From Trujillonella endophytica (lineage in GTDB: Bacteria > Actinomycetota > Actinomycetes > Mycobacteriales > Geodermatophilaceae): DNA of 64,000 nucleotides. The notes beneath the pieces were generated by a model. It did no database searches, was not told where the DNA came from, and worked only from the letters and a program-made list of their open reading frames with translations. A program made the translations under genes and the position numbers. Where the stretch lies: positions 21,877 to 85,876 of the forward strand of contig NZ_FOEE01000019.1 in NCBI RefSeq assembly GCF_900110555.1, in the 5' to 3' direction. This document shows positions 53,057 through 60,540 of the stretch, piece by piece. How positions within the stretch are numbered: position 1 is the first letter of the stretch; each line of letters opens with the position of its first letter.

Positions 53057-54131
53057 CCCGCAGCGCGAGGATCGCGACGTCGTCGTCGTGGCGGTCGCCC
53101 AGGCCGGCCAGCAGGTCGTCGCACACCTCGTCCAGCGACCGGCCGGCCGAGCGCCGCAGCCGGTCCAGCAGCGCCGCGAGGCCCGCGTCCAGCGAGGTGT
53201 CGCGCCGCTCGACCAGGCCGTCGGTGTAGAGCACCAGCGTGTCGCGCGGGGTCAGCCGCAGCTCGTGGTCCACGCGCCCGCCGGACTCGTCCACGCCGAG
53301 CAGTCGGTCCACCGGGCGCTCGAGCAGGGCGGCCCTGCCCTCGGCGGCGAGCAGCGCGGGCGGCGGATGACCGGCGTTGGACCAGCACAGCCGCACGGAG
53401 CCGTCCGGGCCGCGCTCGTCGAGCGTCGCGACGGTGATGGTCACCAGCGCGCCGACGCCGAGGTCGAGCAGCGCGCGGTCGAGGGCGGTGAGGACGGCGG
53501 CGGGGGATCCCACCACCGACTGCGCCAGCCCGCGCAGCAGGCCGCGCGCCTGGGCCATCGTCGCGGCGGCGCGCGCATCGTGCCCGGCGACGTCGCCGAT
53601 GACCACCATCGTCGTCCCGTCGGGCACCGCGAACGCGTCGTACCAGTCGCCGCCGATGTGCGCGCCGATCGTCGCGGGCCGGTAGCGGGCCGCGGTCGAG
53701 ACCCGCGAGAGCTGCGGCGGGTCGGTGAGCAGGCTGCGCTGCAGCGTCTCGGCCAGGTCGAGGGCCGCGCGGTCACGGGCCTGGGCCGCGGCCATGCCGA
53801 CCACCTGCCGCTCCCGGCGCTGCCGGATGCTGCAGGCCGCGAGCGCCGCGACGCCGCCGGCCGTGACGCCGATCAGCCGGGCGGTCTGGGCGACGGTGGT
53901 CTCCGCCGTGTACTGCCGGTCGTAGATGCCGAGCAGGGCGGCCGCGGCGACCGCGAGCAGCCCGTAGACGACGGTCGCCCCCCGGCCCAGGAGGACGGCG
54001 GCGACCATCGGGGTGATCGCCACGAGGCTGATGACCACCTGGTCGGGCCCGATCGCCAGGTCCGTGGCGACGATCGCGGTCAGTGCGCCCAGCGGCAGGG
54101 CGTGGCTGCGGACGGCGCTCCGGTGGGGCAC
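53049..54131 (-). CDS. SpoIIE/PP2C-type serine phosphatase with membrane domain
   Basis: 360 residues. N-terminal four- to five-helix membrane domain (~10-105: LPLGALTAIVATDLAIG, VVISLVAITPMVAAVLLG, VVYGLLAVAAAALLGIY), then a PP2C-like SpoIIE domain (~135-355): GGDWYDAF, VVIGDVAGHDARAAATMAQ, VLYTDGLVERRDTSLDAG, HDDDVAILALRV, with the metal-binding Asp residues. Typical of RsbU-like phosphatases acting on anti-sigma-factor antagonists. Of two adjacent GTG codons, the second (54131) is preferred: a TACCCT box lies 6 nt upstream. Confidence 0.9.
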   Translation of the reverse strand: MPHRSAVRSHALPLGALTAIVATDLAIGPDQVVISLVAITPMVAAVLLGRGATVVYGLLAVAAAALLGIYDRQYTAETTVAQTARLIGVTAGGVAALAACSIRQRRERQVVGMAAAQARDRAALDLAETLQRSLLTDPPQLSRVSTAARYRPATIGAHIGGDWYDAFAVPDGTTMVVIGDVAGHDARAAATMAQARGLLRGLAQSVVGSPAAVLTALDRALLDLGVGALVTITVATLDERGPDGSVRLCWSNAGHPPPALLAAEGRAALLERPVDRLLGVDESGGRVDHELRLTPRDTLVLYTDGLVERRDTSLDAGLAALLDRLRRSAGRSLDEVCDDLLAGLGDRHDDDVAILALRVS

Positions 54132-54168
54132 CACGGGAGGGTAGTTGCCCGGGTGCCGGCGGCGCGGC

Positions 54169-54927
54169 TCAGGCGCGAGCGCAGCGCAGCAGTTCGGCCA
54201 GCGCGGTCCCGAACGCCGTCCGGTCGTCGGCCGGCGCCGGGAACGGGACCCGCAGGTCGTAGCGGGACGCCGGGCACTCGACCCGGAAGAGCACGCCGAA
54301 CCGGTCGACGCCGAGCAGGTGCACGCCGTCGTCCTCCCCGGCCCACAGCCGGACCCGGGCGGACAGCTCGGCCAGCCCGCGGGCGTGCTCGCCGAGCAGG
54401 TCCACCTCGTCGGCGGCGAGGGCATCGGGCCGGGCGGCGGCGAAGTCCTCGGGCTCGATCGTCGTGCAGGACCCGCCCTCGGTGAGCAGCACCTCGGCCA
54501 CGTCCAGCCGCAGCAGGGTGGCGGTCAGCCCGACGTCGAGGAGCACGTCCGCCGGGCACGCGTCGGCGTAGTCCAGGACGAGGGCGGGCTCCTCGCCCGG
54601 CGCCACCGCCGTCAGCCAGCCGACGAGCTCCAGCTGGCCGCGGACGGGGTCGCGCAGGGGGAGGAGGGAGCGCCGGGTGACCGTCAGCCGTGCCGGCAGG
54701 TCTCCGAGAGGGGAGCGGCGGACGGCGGCGGCGAGGCCGCCCGAGCGCGGCACGACCAGCAGGACGTCGCCGCCCGTGGTGGTGGTGGCGCCGAGCAGCG
54801 GCGAGGTGCCCGTGCCCAGCGTGTGCACCCAGGCCGAGGCGCAGGTGGCCACCGTGCGGGCGCGCTCCGCCGCGGTCGGGGCGTCGGCGCGCGATCGCGC
54901 GGCACGGGTGGGTTGACGTGCGGTCAT
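54169..54927 (-). CDS. DUF2470 protein (heme-utilisation/flavin-reductase-like fold)
   Basis: 252 residues. The N-terminal ~140 residues resemble the pyridoxamine-5-phosphate-oxidase-like split barrel (SPLLGATTTTGGDVLLVVPRSG, PARLTVTRRSLLPLRDP); the C-terminal ~100 are DUF2470-like (DEVDLLGEHARGL, VHLLGVDRFGVLFRV). This combination occurs in heme-binding or heme-degrading HugZ-like proteins. The iron box at 54956-54974 upstream supports an iron/heme role. GAGGG precedes the ATG. Confidence 0.75.
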   Translation of the reverse strand: MTARQPTRAARSRADAPTAAERARTVATCASAWVHTLGTGTSPLLGATTTTGGDVLLVVPRSGGLAAAVRRSPLGDLPARLTVTRRSLLPLRDPVRGQLELVGWLTAVAPGEEPALVLDYADACPADVLLDVGLTATLLRLDVAEVLLTEGGSCTTIEPEDFAAARPDALAADEVDLLGEHARGLAELSARVRLWAGEDDGVHLLGVDRFGVLFRVECPASRYDLRVPFPAPADDRTAFGTALAELLRCARA

Positions 54928-54955
54928 GGCTTCCCTCGCGACTGTCGGCCGGTAG

Positions 54956-54974
54956 TAAGGTGAGCCTAACCAAA
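54956..54974. promoter_or_regulatory. IdeR/DtxR iron box
   Basis: A 19-bp site (TAAGGTGAGCCTAACCAAA) matches the DtxR/IdeR/DmdR consensus TWAGGTTAGSCTWACCTWA at 17 of 19 positions. It lies between the divergent DUF2470 gene (29 bp away) and rpsD (11 bp before its GTG), overlapping likely -10 elements for both. Iron-bound regulator would repress one or both genes. Confidence 0.75.
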
Positions 54975-54985
54975 GTGGAGGTCTC

Positions 54986-55588
54986 GTGAACACACCCCGC
55001 CCCAAGGTCCGGCTGAGTCGCCGGCTGGGGATGCCGCTCACCCCCAAGGCCGTGGCGTACTTCGAGCGCCGGCCGTATCCCCCGGGCGAGCACGGCCGCA
55101 AGCGCAAGCAGGTCAGCGACTACTCGACCCGGCTGCTGGAGAAGCAGCGGCTGCGGGCCCAGTACGACGTCAGCGAGACCCAGCTGCGGCGGGCCTTCGA
55201 CCGCGCCCGGCGCGCCGGGGGCAAGACTGGCGAGGCGCTGATCCAGGAGCTGGAGTCGCGGCTGGACGCCACGGTGCTCCGGGCCGGCTTCGCCCGCACG
55301 ATCTACCAGGCTCGCCAGTTCGTGACCCACCGGCACGTGCTGGTCAACGGCCGCCGGGTCGACCGCCCCTCCTACCGCCTGCAGCCCGGGGACTTCGTGC
55401 AGATCGCCGAGCGGTCGCGCGCCCTGGACCCGTTCCTGGTCGCCGCGTCCGGAGCGCACGCCGATCCGCCGGCCTACCTCGAGGTGCGGCTCACCGACCT
55501 GATCGCCCGGGTGGAGCGGACGCCGTCCCGCGAGGAGGTCCCCGTGATCTGCGAGGAGCAGTTGGTCGTGGAGTACTACTCCCGCTGA
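54986..55588 (+). CDS. rpsD: 30S ribosomal protein S4
   Basis: 200 residues, full length and of the cysteine-free actinobacterial type: [39 protein letters not shown]4 RNA-binding domain (~95-160: [39 protein letters not shown]), C-terminus [15 protein letters not shown]4 nucleates 30S assembly on 16S rRNA. GTG start with GGAGG upstream. It stands alone, outside any alpha operon, as in Streptomyces, but the iron box in its leader is odd. Whether the genome has a second S4 gene cannot be told from this window. Confidence 0.93.
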   Translation: MNTPRPKVRLSRRLGMPLTPKAVAYFERRPYPPGEHGRKRKQVSDYSTRLLEKQRLRAQYDVSETQLRRAFDRARRAGGKTGEALIQELESRLDATVLRAGFARTIYQARQFVTHRHVLVNGRRVDRPSYRLQPGDFVQIAERSRALDPFLVAASGAHADPPAYLEVRLTDLIARVERTPSREEVPVICEEQLVVEYYSR

Positions 55589-55594
55589 CCGGCC

Positions 55595-56164
55595 TCAGGC
55601 GGCGGCCAGCAGATCCTGCGCGCTGGCGGAGAGGGTGGCCGCCGCCGCCGGGGCGTCGCCGAGGTAGGCCGCGACCATCGCGCCGTCGCGGAGCATCACG
55701 TAACGCCGGCCGGCCTCCTCCGGGTCCGGGTGCCCGGCGAGCCGGAACGCGCTGGTCACGGTCCCGGCCAGCCAGGCCCGGTGCTCGGCGACGGCGCGGT
55801 GCACGGGATCGGCGGGGTCGGGGTGCTCGGCGGCGGCGTTGATGAACGGGCAGCCGCGGAAGTCCGGGCGGCACAGCTCGGCGGCGATCGCCTCGGTCAG
55901 CCGCCGCAGCTGCGCCACCGCCTCGTCCCGCCCGGCCGGCGGGCCGCCCACGTACGCGCGGACGAGGTCGTCGATGCCTCGCAGGTAGGCCACGACGAGG
56001 TCGGTCTTGCCGGGGAAGTGCCGGTAGAAGGTCGCCCGGGTGATGCCGGCCGCGCTGACGATCCGGTCGACCCCGACCGTGTGCAGCCCCTCCGCGTAGA
56101 AGAGCTCGGCGGCCGTGCGGAGCAGGCGCTCGCGGGCGGCCGAGGGGCGGGCGGGAGCGGTCAT
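55595..56164 (-). CDS. TetR-family repressor of the adjacent ohr gene
   Basis: 189 residues from the ATG at 56164, chosen because a TACAGT box (complement of 56171-56176) lies 6 nt upstream. TetR HTH ~10-55 (LLRTAAELFYAEGLHTVGV, ITRATFYRHFPGKTDLV). The ligand domain has two conserved-looking cysteines (ELCRPDFRGCPFINAAAE) that could sense peroxide. Divergent from ohr with an identical operator near each start. ohr genes are more often controlled by MarR-type OhrR, so this pairing is less common. Confidence 0.9.
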   Translation of the reverse strand: MTAPARPSAARERLLRTAAELFYAEGLHTVGVDRIVSAAGITRATFYRHFPGKTDLVVAYLRGIDDLVRAYVGGPPAGRDEAVAQLRRLTEAIAAELCRPDFRGCPFINAAAEHPDPADPVHRAVAEHRAWLAGTVTSAFRLAGHPDPEEAGRRYVMLRDGAMVAAYLGDAPAAAATLSASAQDLLAAA

Positions 56165-56181
56165 GCCCCCACTGTAGAAGA

Positions 56182-56247
56182 GAACGACCGTTCCGTCTTG
56201 CATGGCGGCCGACTCTGTGGTGCAGTGGTCAGCAGAACGACCGTTCT
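56182..56247. promoter_or_regulatory. two matching TetR operators
   Basis: GAACGACCGTTC at 56182-56193 and AGAACGACCGTTCT at 56234-56247: inverted repeats with the same GAACG-AC-CGTTC core, ~53 bp apart, about five helical turns. The first lies in the -35/-10 spacer of the TetR gene promoter, the second 24 bp before the ohr start. Binding would repress both genes and could loop the DNA. Confidence 0.85.
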
Positions 56248-56270
56248 CTCTACCTTCGAGGAGCCCATCC

Positions 56271-56693
56271 ATGGACGCCATCTACACCGCCGTCGCCACC
56301 GCCTCCGGCGACGGCCGCAACGGCCACGCCCGCAGCTCCGACGGGCTGGTCGACGTCGAGCTGGCCATCCCCAAGGAGATGGGCGGGGCCGGCGGCGCCA
56401 CCAACCCCGAGCAGCTGTTCGCGGCCGGCTACGCGGCCTGCTTCCACTCGGCGCTGAAGATGGTGGCCCGCTCGAAGGGCGTGCAGATCACCGACTCGGC
56501 CGTCACCGCGGAGGTCGGCATCGGCAGCAACGACGCCGGCGGCTTCGGGCTGTCGGTCGCCCTCGAGGTCGAGCTGGGCGGCATCGACCAGGCCGCCGCC
56601 GACGAGCTCGTCGAGGCCGCCCACCAGGTCTGCCCCTACTCCAACGCCACCCGCGGCAACGTCCCGGTGACCCTGTCGGCCACGGTCGCGTAG
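56271..56693 (+). CDS. ohr: organic hydroperoxide resistance protein (Ohr/OsmC fold)
   Basis: 140 residues, full length. Peroxidatic Cys in AAGYAACFHSAL (~62) and resolving Cys in VCPYSNATRGN (~125), TNPEQLFAAGYAAC signature. Ohr reduces organic and lipid hydroperoxides using lipoylated partners. ATG preceded by GAGGAG. Divergent from its TetR-type regulator. Confidence 0.95.
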   Translation: MDAIYTAVATASGDGRNGHARSSDGLVDVELAIPKEMGGAGGATNPEQLFAAGYAACFHSALKMVARSKGVQITDSAVTAEVGIGSNDAGGFGLSVALEVELGGIDQAAADELVEAAHQVCPYSNATRGNVPVTLSATVA

Positions 56694-56708
56694 GCAACCG
56701 CACCCTGA

Positions 56709-56780
56709 CCTCGCAGGCTGGGGACACGGCCCCGTCCAGCGGCTCGTCCCGAGCCTGCGAGGGATGAGGGGGACGGGGCC
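56709..56780. repeat. interleaved inverted repeats between convergent genes
   Basis: Two inverted repeats are interleaved in A-B-A'-B' order: A CCTCGCAGGCT (56709-56719) with A' AGCCTGCGAGG (56752-56762), and B GGCCCCGTCC (56728-56737) with B' GGACGGGGCC (56771-56780). RNA could fold either hairpin or a pseudoknot. It fills the gap between ohr and the barbiturase-family gene, which converge, so bidirectional termination is the simplest role. Confidence 0.7.
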
Positions 56781-56785
56781 CTTCC

Positions 56786-57898
56786 TCAGGCGCGGACGAT
56801 CGCGGCGACCGGGCCGCCGCCCGAGGGGCCCTGGTGCACCGCGGCGACGGACACGAACACCGCCGGGTCGCCGGTCACCGACGCCGCCACCCCGCCGACG
56901 GTCGCCTTGATCTGCCGGTGCCAGAACACGTCGGAGTCGTCGAGCATCGCGTTGCGCCGGCCCCGCACGTAGCCCGTGGGGTCGGCCTCGCACTTGAGGA
57001 AGACGTTGACCAGCCGGTCGCCCAGGTCGCTCGGATGCGGCCGCTCGGGCAGATCGAGGCCGGCCTGCCGGATGGCGTCCCAGATGCCGTCCTGGTCGAG
57101 GGCATCGGTCATCACCGAGTGCCCGATCCGGTAGGCGCCGCCGTGCCCGCGCGCGTTGCCGACGACGACGATCTGCGCGCGGTCCAGCTCCACACCCGAC
57201 GAGCACGACGCGACCGCGCTGAACAGCGACAGGTCGCGCATCACCTGCTCCTGCCGTGGCATCTCGATCTCGCCGAGCGCGACGGCGATGCCCAGTGCCG
57301 TCGTCCCGTTGGAGAGGTCCATCGAGCCGTGCGGCTCGTCGTAGTACGTGTCCGCGCCGCGCGACTTCGCCTCGCGGATCGTCTCGATCGTCAGCAGCGG
57401 CGTCTTGGTCTGCACGTAGTGGACGTCGGCCGGGTCGGTGATGCCCGCGGCCGCCATCGCCCGGCGCACGCCCTCGGCCACCTTCTCCACCATCGCCAGG
57501 CGGCCGATGTCCTCGGGCGCGAGCACCTCGCTCATCGCGTAGCCCACGGTCAGGCGCGGCTCGTCGGTCCGCTCCACCGCGTCCTCGGGCAGCGTGGCGA
57601 AGATCGTCGCGTGCGGGCTGATGACGCCGTCCGTGCCGCCCGACCACACGATCGGGATCTCCCCGACCTCCTCCGTGGAGCGGCTGCCCTTGTCGAGCAG
57701 CACCTCGCGGAAGGCCCGGTCGGCGATGATCCGGGTGTAGTCGTTGACCCCGCCGTTGCCCTCGGTCTTGCCGATGACGGCGACGACGCGGTCGGCCTCG
57801 AGCACGCCGTCGTCGATCAGCTTCGCGAGCTCCGAGGCATCGCTGACGTTGTGCAGGGGGACCTTGCGGACCTCGATGGGTGCAGGCGTGGAAGGCAC
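56786..57898 (-). CDS. barbiturase/cyanuric acid amidohydrolase family ring hydrolase
   Basis: 370 residues. Family hallmarks: three homologous repeats each with a Ser-Lys element, seen as [13 protein letters not shown] and [13 protein letters not shown] (~75-90), VQTKTPLLT and [11 protein letters not shown] type motif (here [14 protein letters not shown], ~220), [10 protein letters not shown] and [13 protein letters not shown] at the C-terminus. These enzymes hydrolyse barbiturate to ureidomalonate or cyanurate to carboxybiuret; actinobacterial members are usually barbiturases of oxidative pyrimidine catabolism. GTG preceded by a TAGGGT box (complement of 57906-57911) at 7 nt, suggesting a leaderless message. 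Confidence 0.92.
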   Translation of the reverse strand: MPSTPAPIEVRKVPLHNVSDASELAKLIDDGVLEADRVVAVIGKTEGNGGVNDYTRIIADRAFREVLLDKGSRSTEEVGEIPIVWSGGTDGVISPHATIFATLPEDAVERTDEPRLTVGYAMSEVLAPEDIGRLAMVEKVAEGVRRAMAAAGITDPADVHYVQTKTPLLTIETIREAKSRGADTYYDEPHGSMDLSNGTTALGIAVALGEIEMPRQEQVMRDLSLFSAVASCSSGVELDRAQIVVVGNARGHGGAYRIGHSVMTDALDQDGIWDAIRQAGLDLPERPHPSDLGDRLVNVFLKCEADPTGYVRGRRNAMLDDSDVFWHRQIKATVGGVAASVTGDPAVFVSVAAVHQGPSGGGPVAAIVRA

Positions 57899-57938
57899 CT
57901 CCGCGACCCTACTGACGGCGCCCGCACGGGGGAACGGC

Positions 57939-59096
57939 TCAGCCGCGCAGCGCCGCGTTGAGCCGGGCCGCCTGCCGGGTGAGGTGCTCCCGCTCGGGAA
58001 GGTTGGCCGCCGCCCGCGCGGCCTCGGCGTACAGCCGTGCCGCTGCCGCGCGGTCACCGTCCCGCTCGTGCAGGTAGGCGGCGACGGCGTCGTATCGCGG
58101 CAGCCCGGGGTCCAGCTCCGCGAGCGCGGCCAGGCCGGCCCGCGGCCCGTCGGCCTCCCCGACCGCGACGGCCCGGTTGAGCCGCGCGACCGGGCTGCCG
58201 GTGAGCCGGACGAGCTCGTCGTACCACTCGACGATCTGCACCCAGTCGGTCTCGGCCGCCGTGCGCGCGTCGGCGTGCAGCGCCGCGACCGCGGCCTGGG
58301 CCTGGTACTCGCCCAGCCGGTCGCGGGCCAGCGCCGCCTGGAGGACGGCGACGCCCTCGGTGATCAGCGCCTGGTCCCAGCGGCCGCGGTCCTGCTCGGC
58401 GAGGGTCACGAGGGTGCCGTCGGCGCGGGTCCGGGCCGGGCGCCGCGCGGAGTGCAGCAGCATGAGCGCGAGCAGGCCGGAGGCCTCCGGCTCGTCGACG
58501 CGCGCCGCGAGCTCCCGGGTGAGCCGGATCGCCTCGGCGGCGAGGTCGACGTCGCCGGAGTAGCCCTCGTTGAAGACCAGGTAGAGCACGCGCAGCACCG
58601 TCGCGAGGTCCCCCGGCCGGTCGAACCGGACGCCGGAGACGGTCCGCTTCGCCCGGCTGATGCGCTGGGCCATCGTCGCCTCCGGTACCAGGTACGCCTG
58701 CGCGATCTGGCGTGTGGTGAGCCCGCCGACCGCGCGCAGCGTGAGCGCGACCGCCGACGCCGGGGACAGCGAGGGGTGGGCGCAGAGGAAGTACAGCTGC
58801 AGCGTGTCGTCGACGTCCGGGGCCGGGCCCGGCGCCGGCTCCTCCTCCACCCGGACCTCGCGCCGCCGCCGGGAGGTGTCGGCGCGGGTGGCGTCGAGGA
58901 ACTTGCGCCAGGCCACCGTGACCAGCCAGCCCTGCGGATCGCGCGGCGGGTCGTCCGGCCAGACGCGCACGGCCTCCACCAGGGCCTCCTGGACGGCGTC
59001 CTCGGCCGCCGCGAAGTCCGCTCCGCGGCGGCCGAGTGTCCCGATCACGGCGGGGACGAGGGTGCGCAGCCGGGCGGCGTCCATCACCCGGTCCAC
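57939..59096 (-). CDS. ECF sigma factor, ECF42/SigI-like group
   Basis: 385 residues: sigma region 2 at ~5-75 ([31 protein letters not shown]), region 4 at ~110-160 ([33 protein letters not shown]), then a ~200-residue TPR-like C-terminal extension with [17 protein letters not shown] and [20 protein letters not shown]. This is the ECF42 arrangement, whose activity depends on the C-terminal domain and which is linked to DGPF proteins; such a gene lies 4 bp upstream. Promoter targets unknown. An internal ATG at 59084 is an alternative start. Confidence 0.93.
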   Translation of the reverse strand: MDRVMDAARLRTLVPAVIGTLGRRGADFAAAEDAVQEALVEAVRVWPDDPPRDPQGWLVTVAWRKFLDATRADTSRRRREVRVEEEPAPGPAPDVDDTLQLYFLCAHPSLSPASAVALTLRAVGGLTTRQIAQAYLVPEATMAQRISRAKRTVSGVRFDRPGDLATVLRVLYLVFNEGYSGDVDLAAEAIRLTRELAARVDEPEASGLLALMLLHSARRPARTRADGTLVTLAEQDRGRWDQALITEGVAVLQAALARDRLGEYQAQAAVAALHADARTAAETDWVQIVEWYDELVRLTGSPVARLNRAVAVGEADGPRAGLAALAELDPGLPRYDAVAAYLHERDGDRAAAARLYAEAARAAANLPEREHLTRQAARLNAALRG

Positions 59097-59100
59097 CGCG

Positions 59101-59508
59101 TCACTCCGTGATGGTGGGGGGCGCGCCCAGGAACGGCCGCACCTCGAGCCACTCGTGGATCGGCTCCCCGCCCGCGCCCGGCGCGGCGGACAGCTCGCCG
59201 GCGAGCTCGATCGCCCGCTCCCGGGTGTCGACGTCGATGATCATCCAGCCGGCGATCAGGTCCTTGGTCTCGGCGAACGGGCCGTCGGTGACCGGCGGGC
59301 GCCCCTCGCCGTCGGAGCGGACCCACATCCCGTCGGGGGCCAGCGCCTGACCGTCGACGAACTCGCCGGTGCCCTCGAGCCGGGTCGCGAAGTCCTCCAT
59401 GTACTGCACGTGGGCAGTGACCTCCTCCGGCGTCCACCGGTCCATCGGGACGTCGTTCACCGCCGCCGGCGCGCCGCGGTAGTGCTTGAGCAGCAGGTAC
59501 TTGGCCAT
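59101..59508 (-). CDS. DGPF/YCII-domain protein
   Basis: 135 residues of the YCII-related family with the signature VTDGPFAETKDLIAGWMIID (~75-94). ATG preceded by GAGGAGAAG. DGPF genes are the standard companions and often targets of ECF42 sigma factors; here it immediately precedes the sigma gene (4-bp gap). Ferredoxin-like fold, biochemical role unknown. Confidence 0.92.
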   Translation of the reverse strand: MAKYLLLKHYRGAPAAVNDVPMDRWTPEEVTAHVQYMEDFATRLEGTGEFVDGQALAPDGMWVRSDGEGRPPVTDGPFAETKDLIAGWMIIDVDTRERAIELAGELSAAPGAGGEPIHEWLEVRPFLGAPPTITE

Positions 59509-59615
59509 CGTCTTCTCCTCGGTGTCGTGCGGCCCGTCGTGGCCGCTCGCACCCGGGGGACGGAGCCGCGCGCGGGTTCTCGACATGCCGTGCGGAGAAA
59601 TCTGCCGAGAACTCC

Positions 59616-60467
59616 TCAGCGGCGCCAGAAGTCGAACGGATCCCGCCCCGGCCGGAAGCCCGCGGCCTCGACGATGTCGACGGCGAGGTCGAACCGCTGA
59701 CCGACCGCGCCGGGCTGGTGCGCGTCGCTGCCGAAGCTGATCGCCTCGCCGCCCTCCTCGCGGAACCAGCGCACCTGGTCGACCGAGGCCAGCGGGCTGC
59801 TCGTGTTCACCTCGAGGGCGCGGCCGGTCCGGGCGAGGGCCCCGAACACCTGCCGGTACTCCTCCTCGAAGTCCTTCTCCGCATACCGGTGGATGCCACC
59901 GGGCCAGTACCGCCGCGGGAAGTCCACGTGCGCGAGCACCTGGAAGACGTCGCTGCTCTCCACCATGTCGACGACCTCGGCGAGGTAGCGGCGCATCGTG
60001 CCGTCGGCGTCCTCCCACAGCAGGTGACCCACGCCGTACAGCCGGCCGCCCTCGGGCAGCGAGTGCAGCGAGCCCAGCACCCGGTCGACCGGGCCGTTGC
60101 GCAGGTGCGCGGCGATGCTCGCCGAGAACAGGTGCGGCTCGCCGGCCTCGACGCCGGACCAGATGCGCAGCTGCGGGAACCGCTCGCGCACCTCGGCCAG
60201 CTCGGCGAAGTAGCCCTGGACGTCGATCTCCGCGTGCCGGGAGGCGTGCCGCTCCACCAGCCCCTCGTCGGTGGCCCGGTCGTCGGGGTCCCACACGGTG
60301 AAGTCGAGGTGCTCGGTGAACGCGATGGCCGGCAGCCCGAGCGCGATCGCCCGCTCGCACGCGCGCGCCATCGTCGAGGCGGAGGCGGTGTCCCACGACC
60401 ATCCCGTGTGGACGTGGTTGTCGGGCGGCGGCGTCGGGGCGGGCGTCGGGTCCTGGGGGGGCGGCAT
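59616..60467 (-). CDS. PHP-domain histidinol phosphatase-like hydrolase
   Basis: 283 residues from the ATG at 60467. PHP metal ligands are visible: DNHVHTGWSWD (~16), FTEHLDFT (~48), SGVEAGE, GSLHSL (~125), AHVDFPRRY (~180), SFGSDAHQPGA (~250). Family members are HisK-type histidinol phosphatases or polymerase-associated phosphoesterases; with no his genes nearby the substrate is uncertain. Divergent from recQ. Confidence 0.9.
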   Translation of the reverse strand: MPPPQDPTPAPTPPPDNHVHTGWSWDTASASTMARACERAIALGLPAIAFTEHLDFTVWDPDDRATDEGLVERHASRHAEIDVQGYFAELAEVRERFPQLRIWSGVEAGEPHLFSASIAAHLRNGPVDRVLGSLHSLPEGGRLYGVGHLLWEDADGTMRRYLAEVVDMVESSDVFQVLAHVDFPRRYWPGGIHRYAEKDFEEEYRQVFGALARTGRALEVNTSSPLASVDQVRWFREEGGEAISFGSDAHQPGAVGQRFDLAVDIVEAAGFRPGRDPFDFWRR

Positions 60468-60540
60468 CGCCGTCCATCCTCTCGCGCTCCTGTCCACGGG
60501 CGCCCGCGGGATGTCGGCGGCGGTGCCTACTGTCGGGCCC

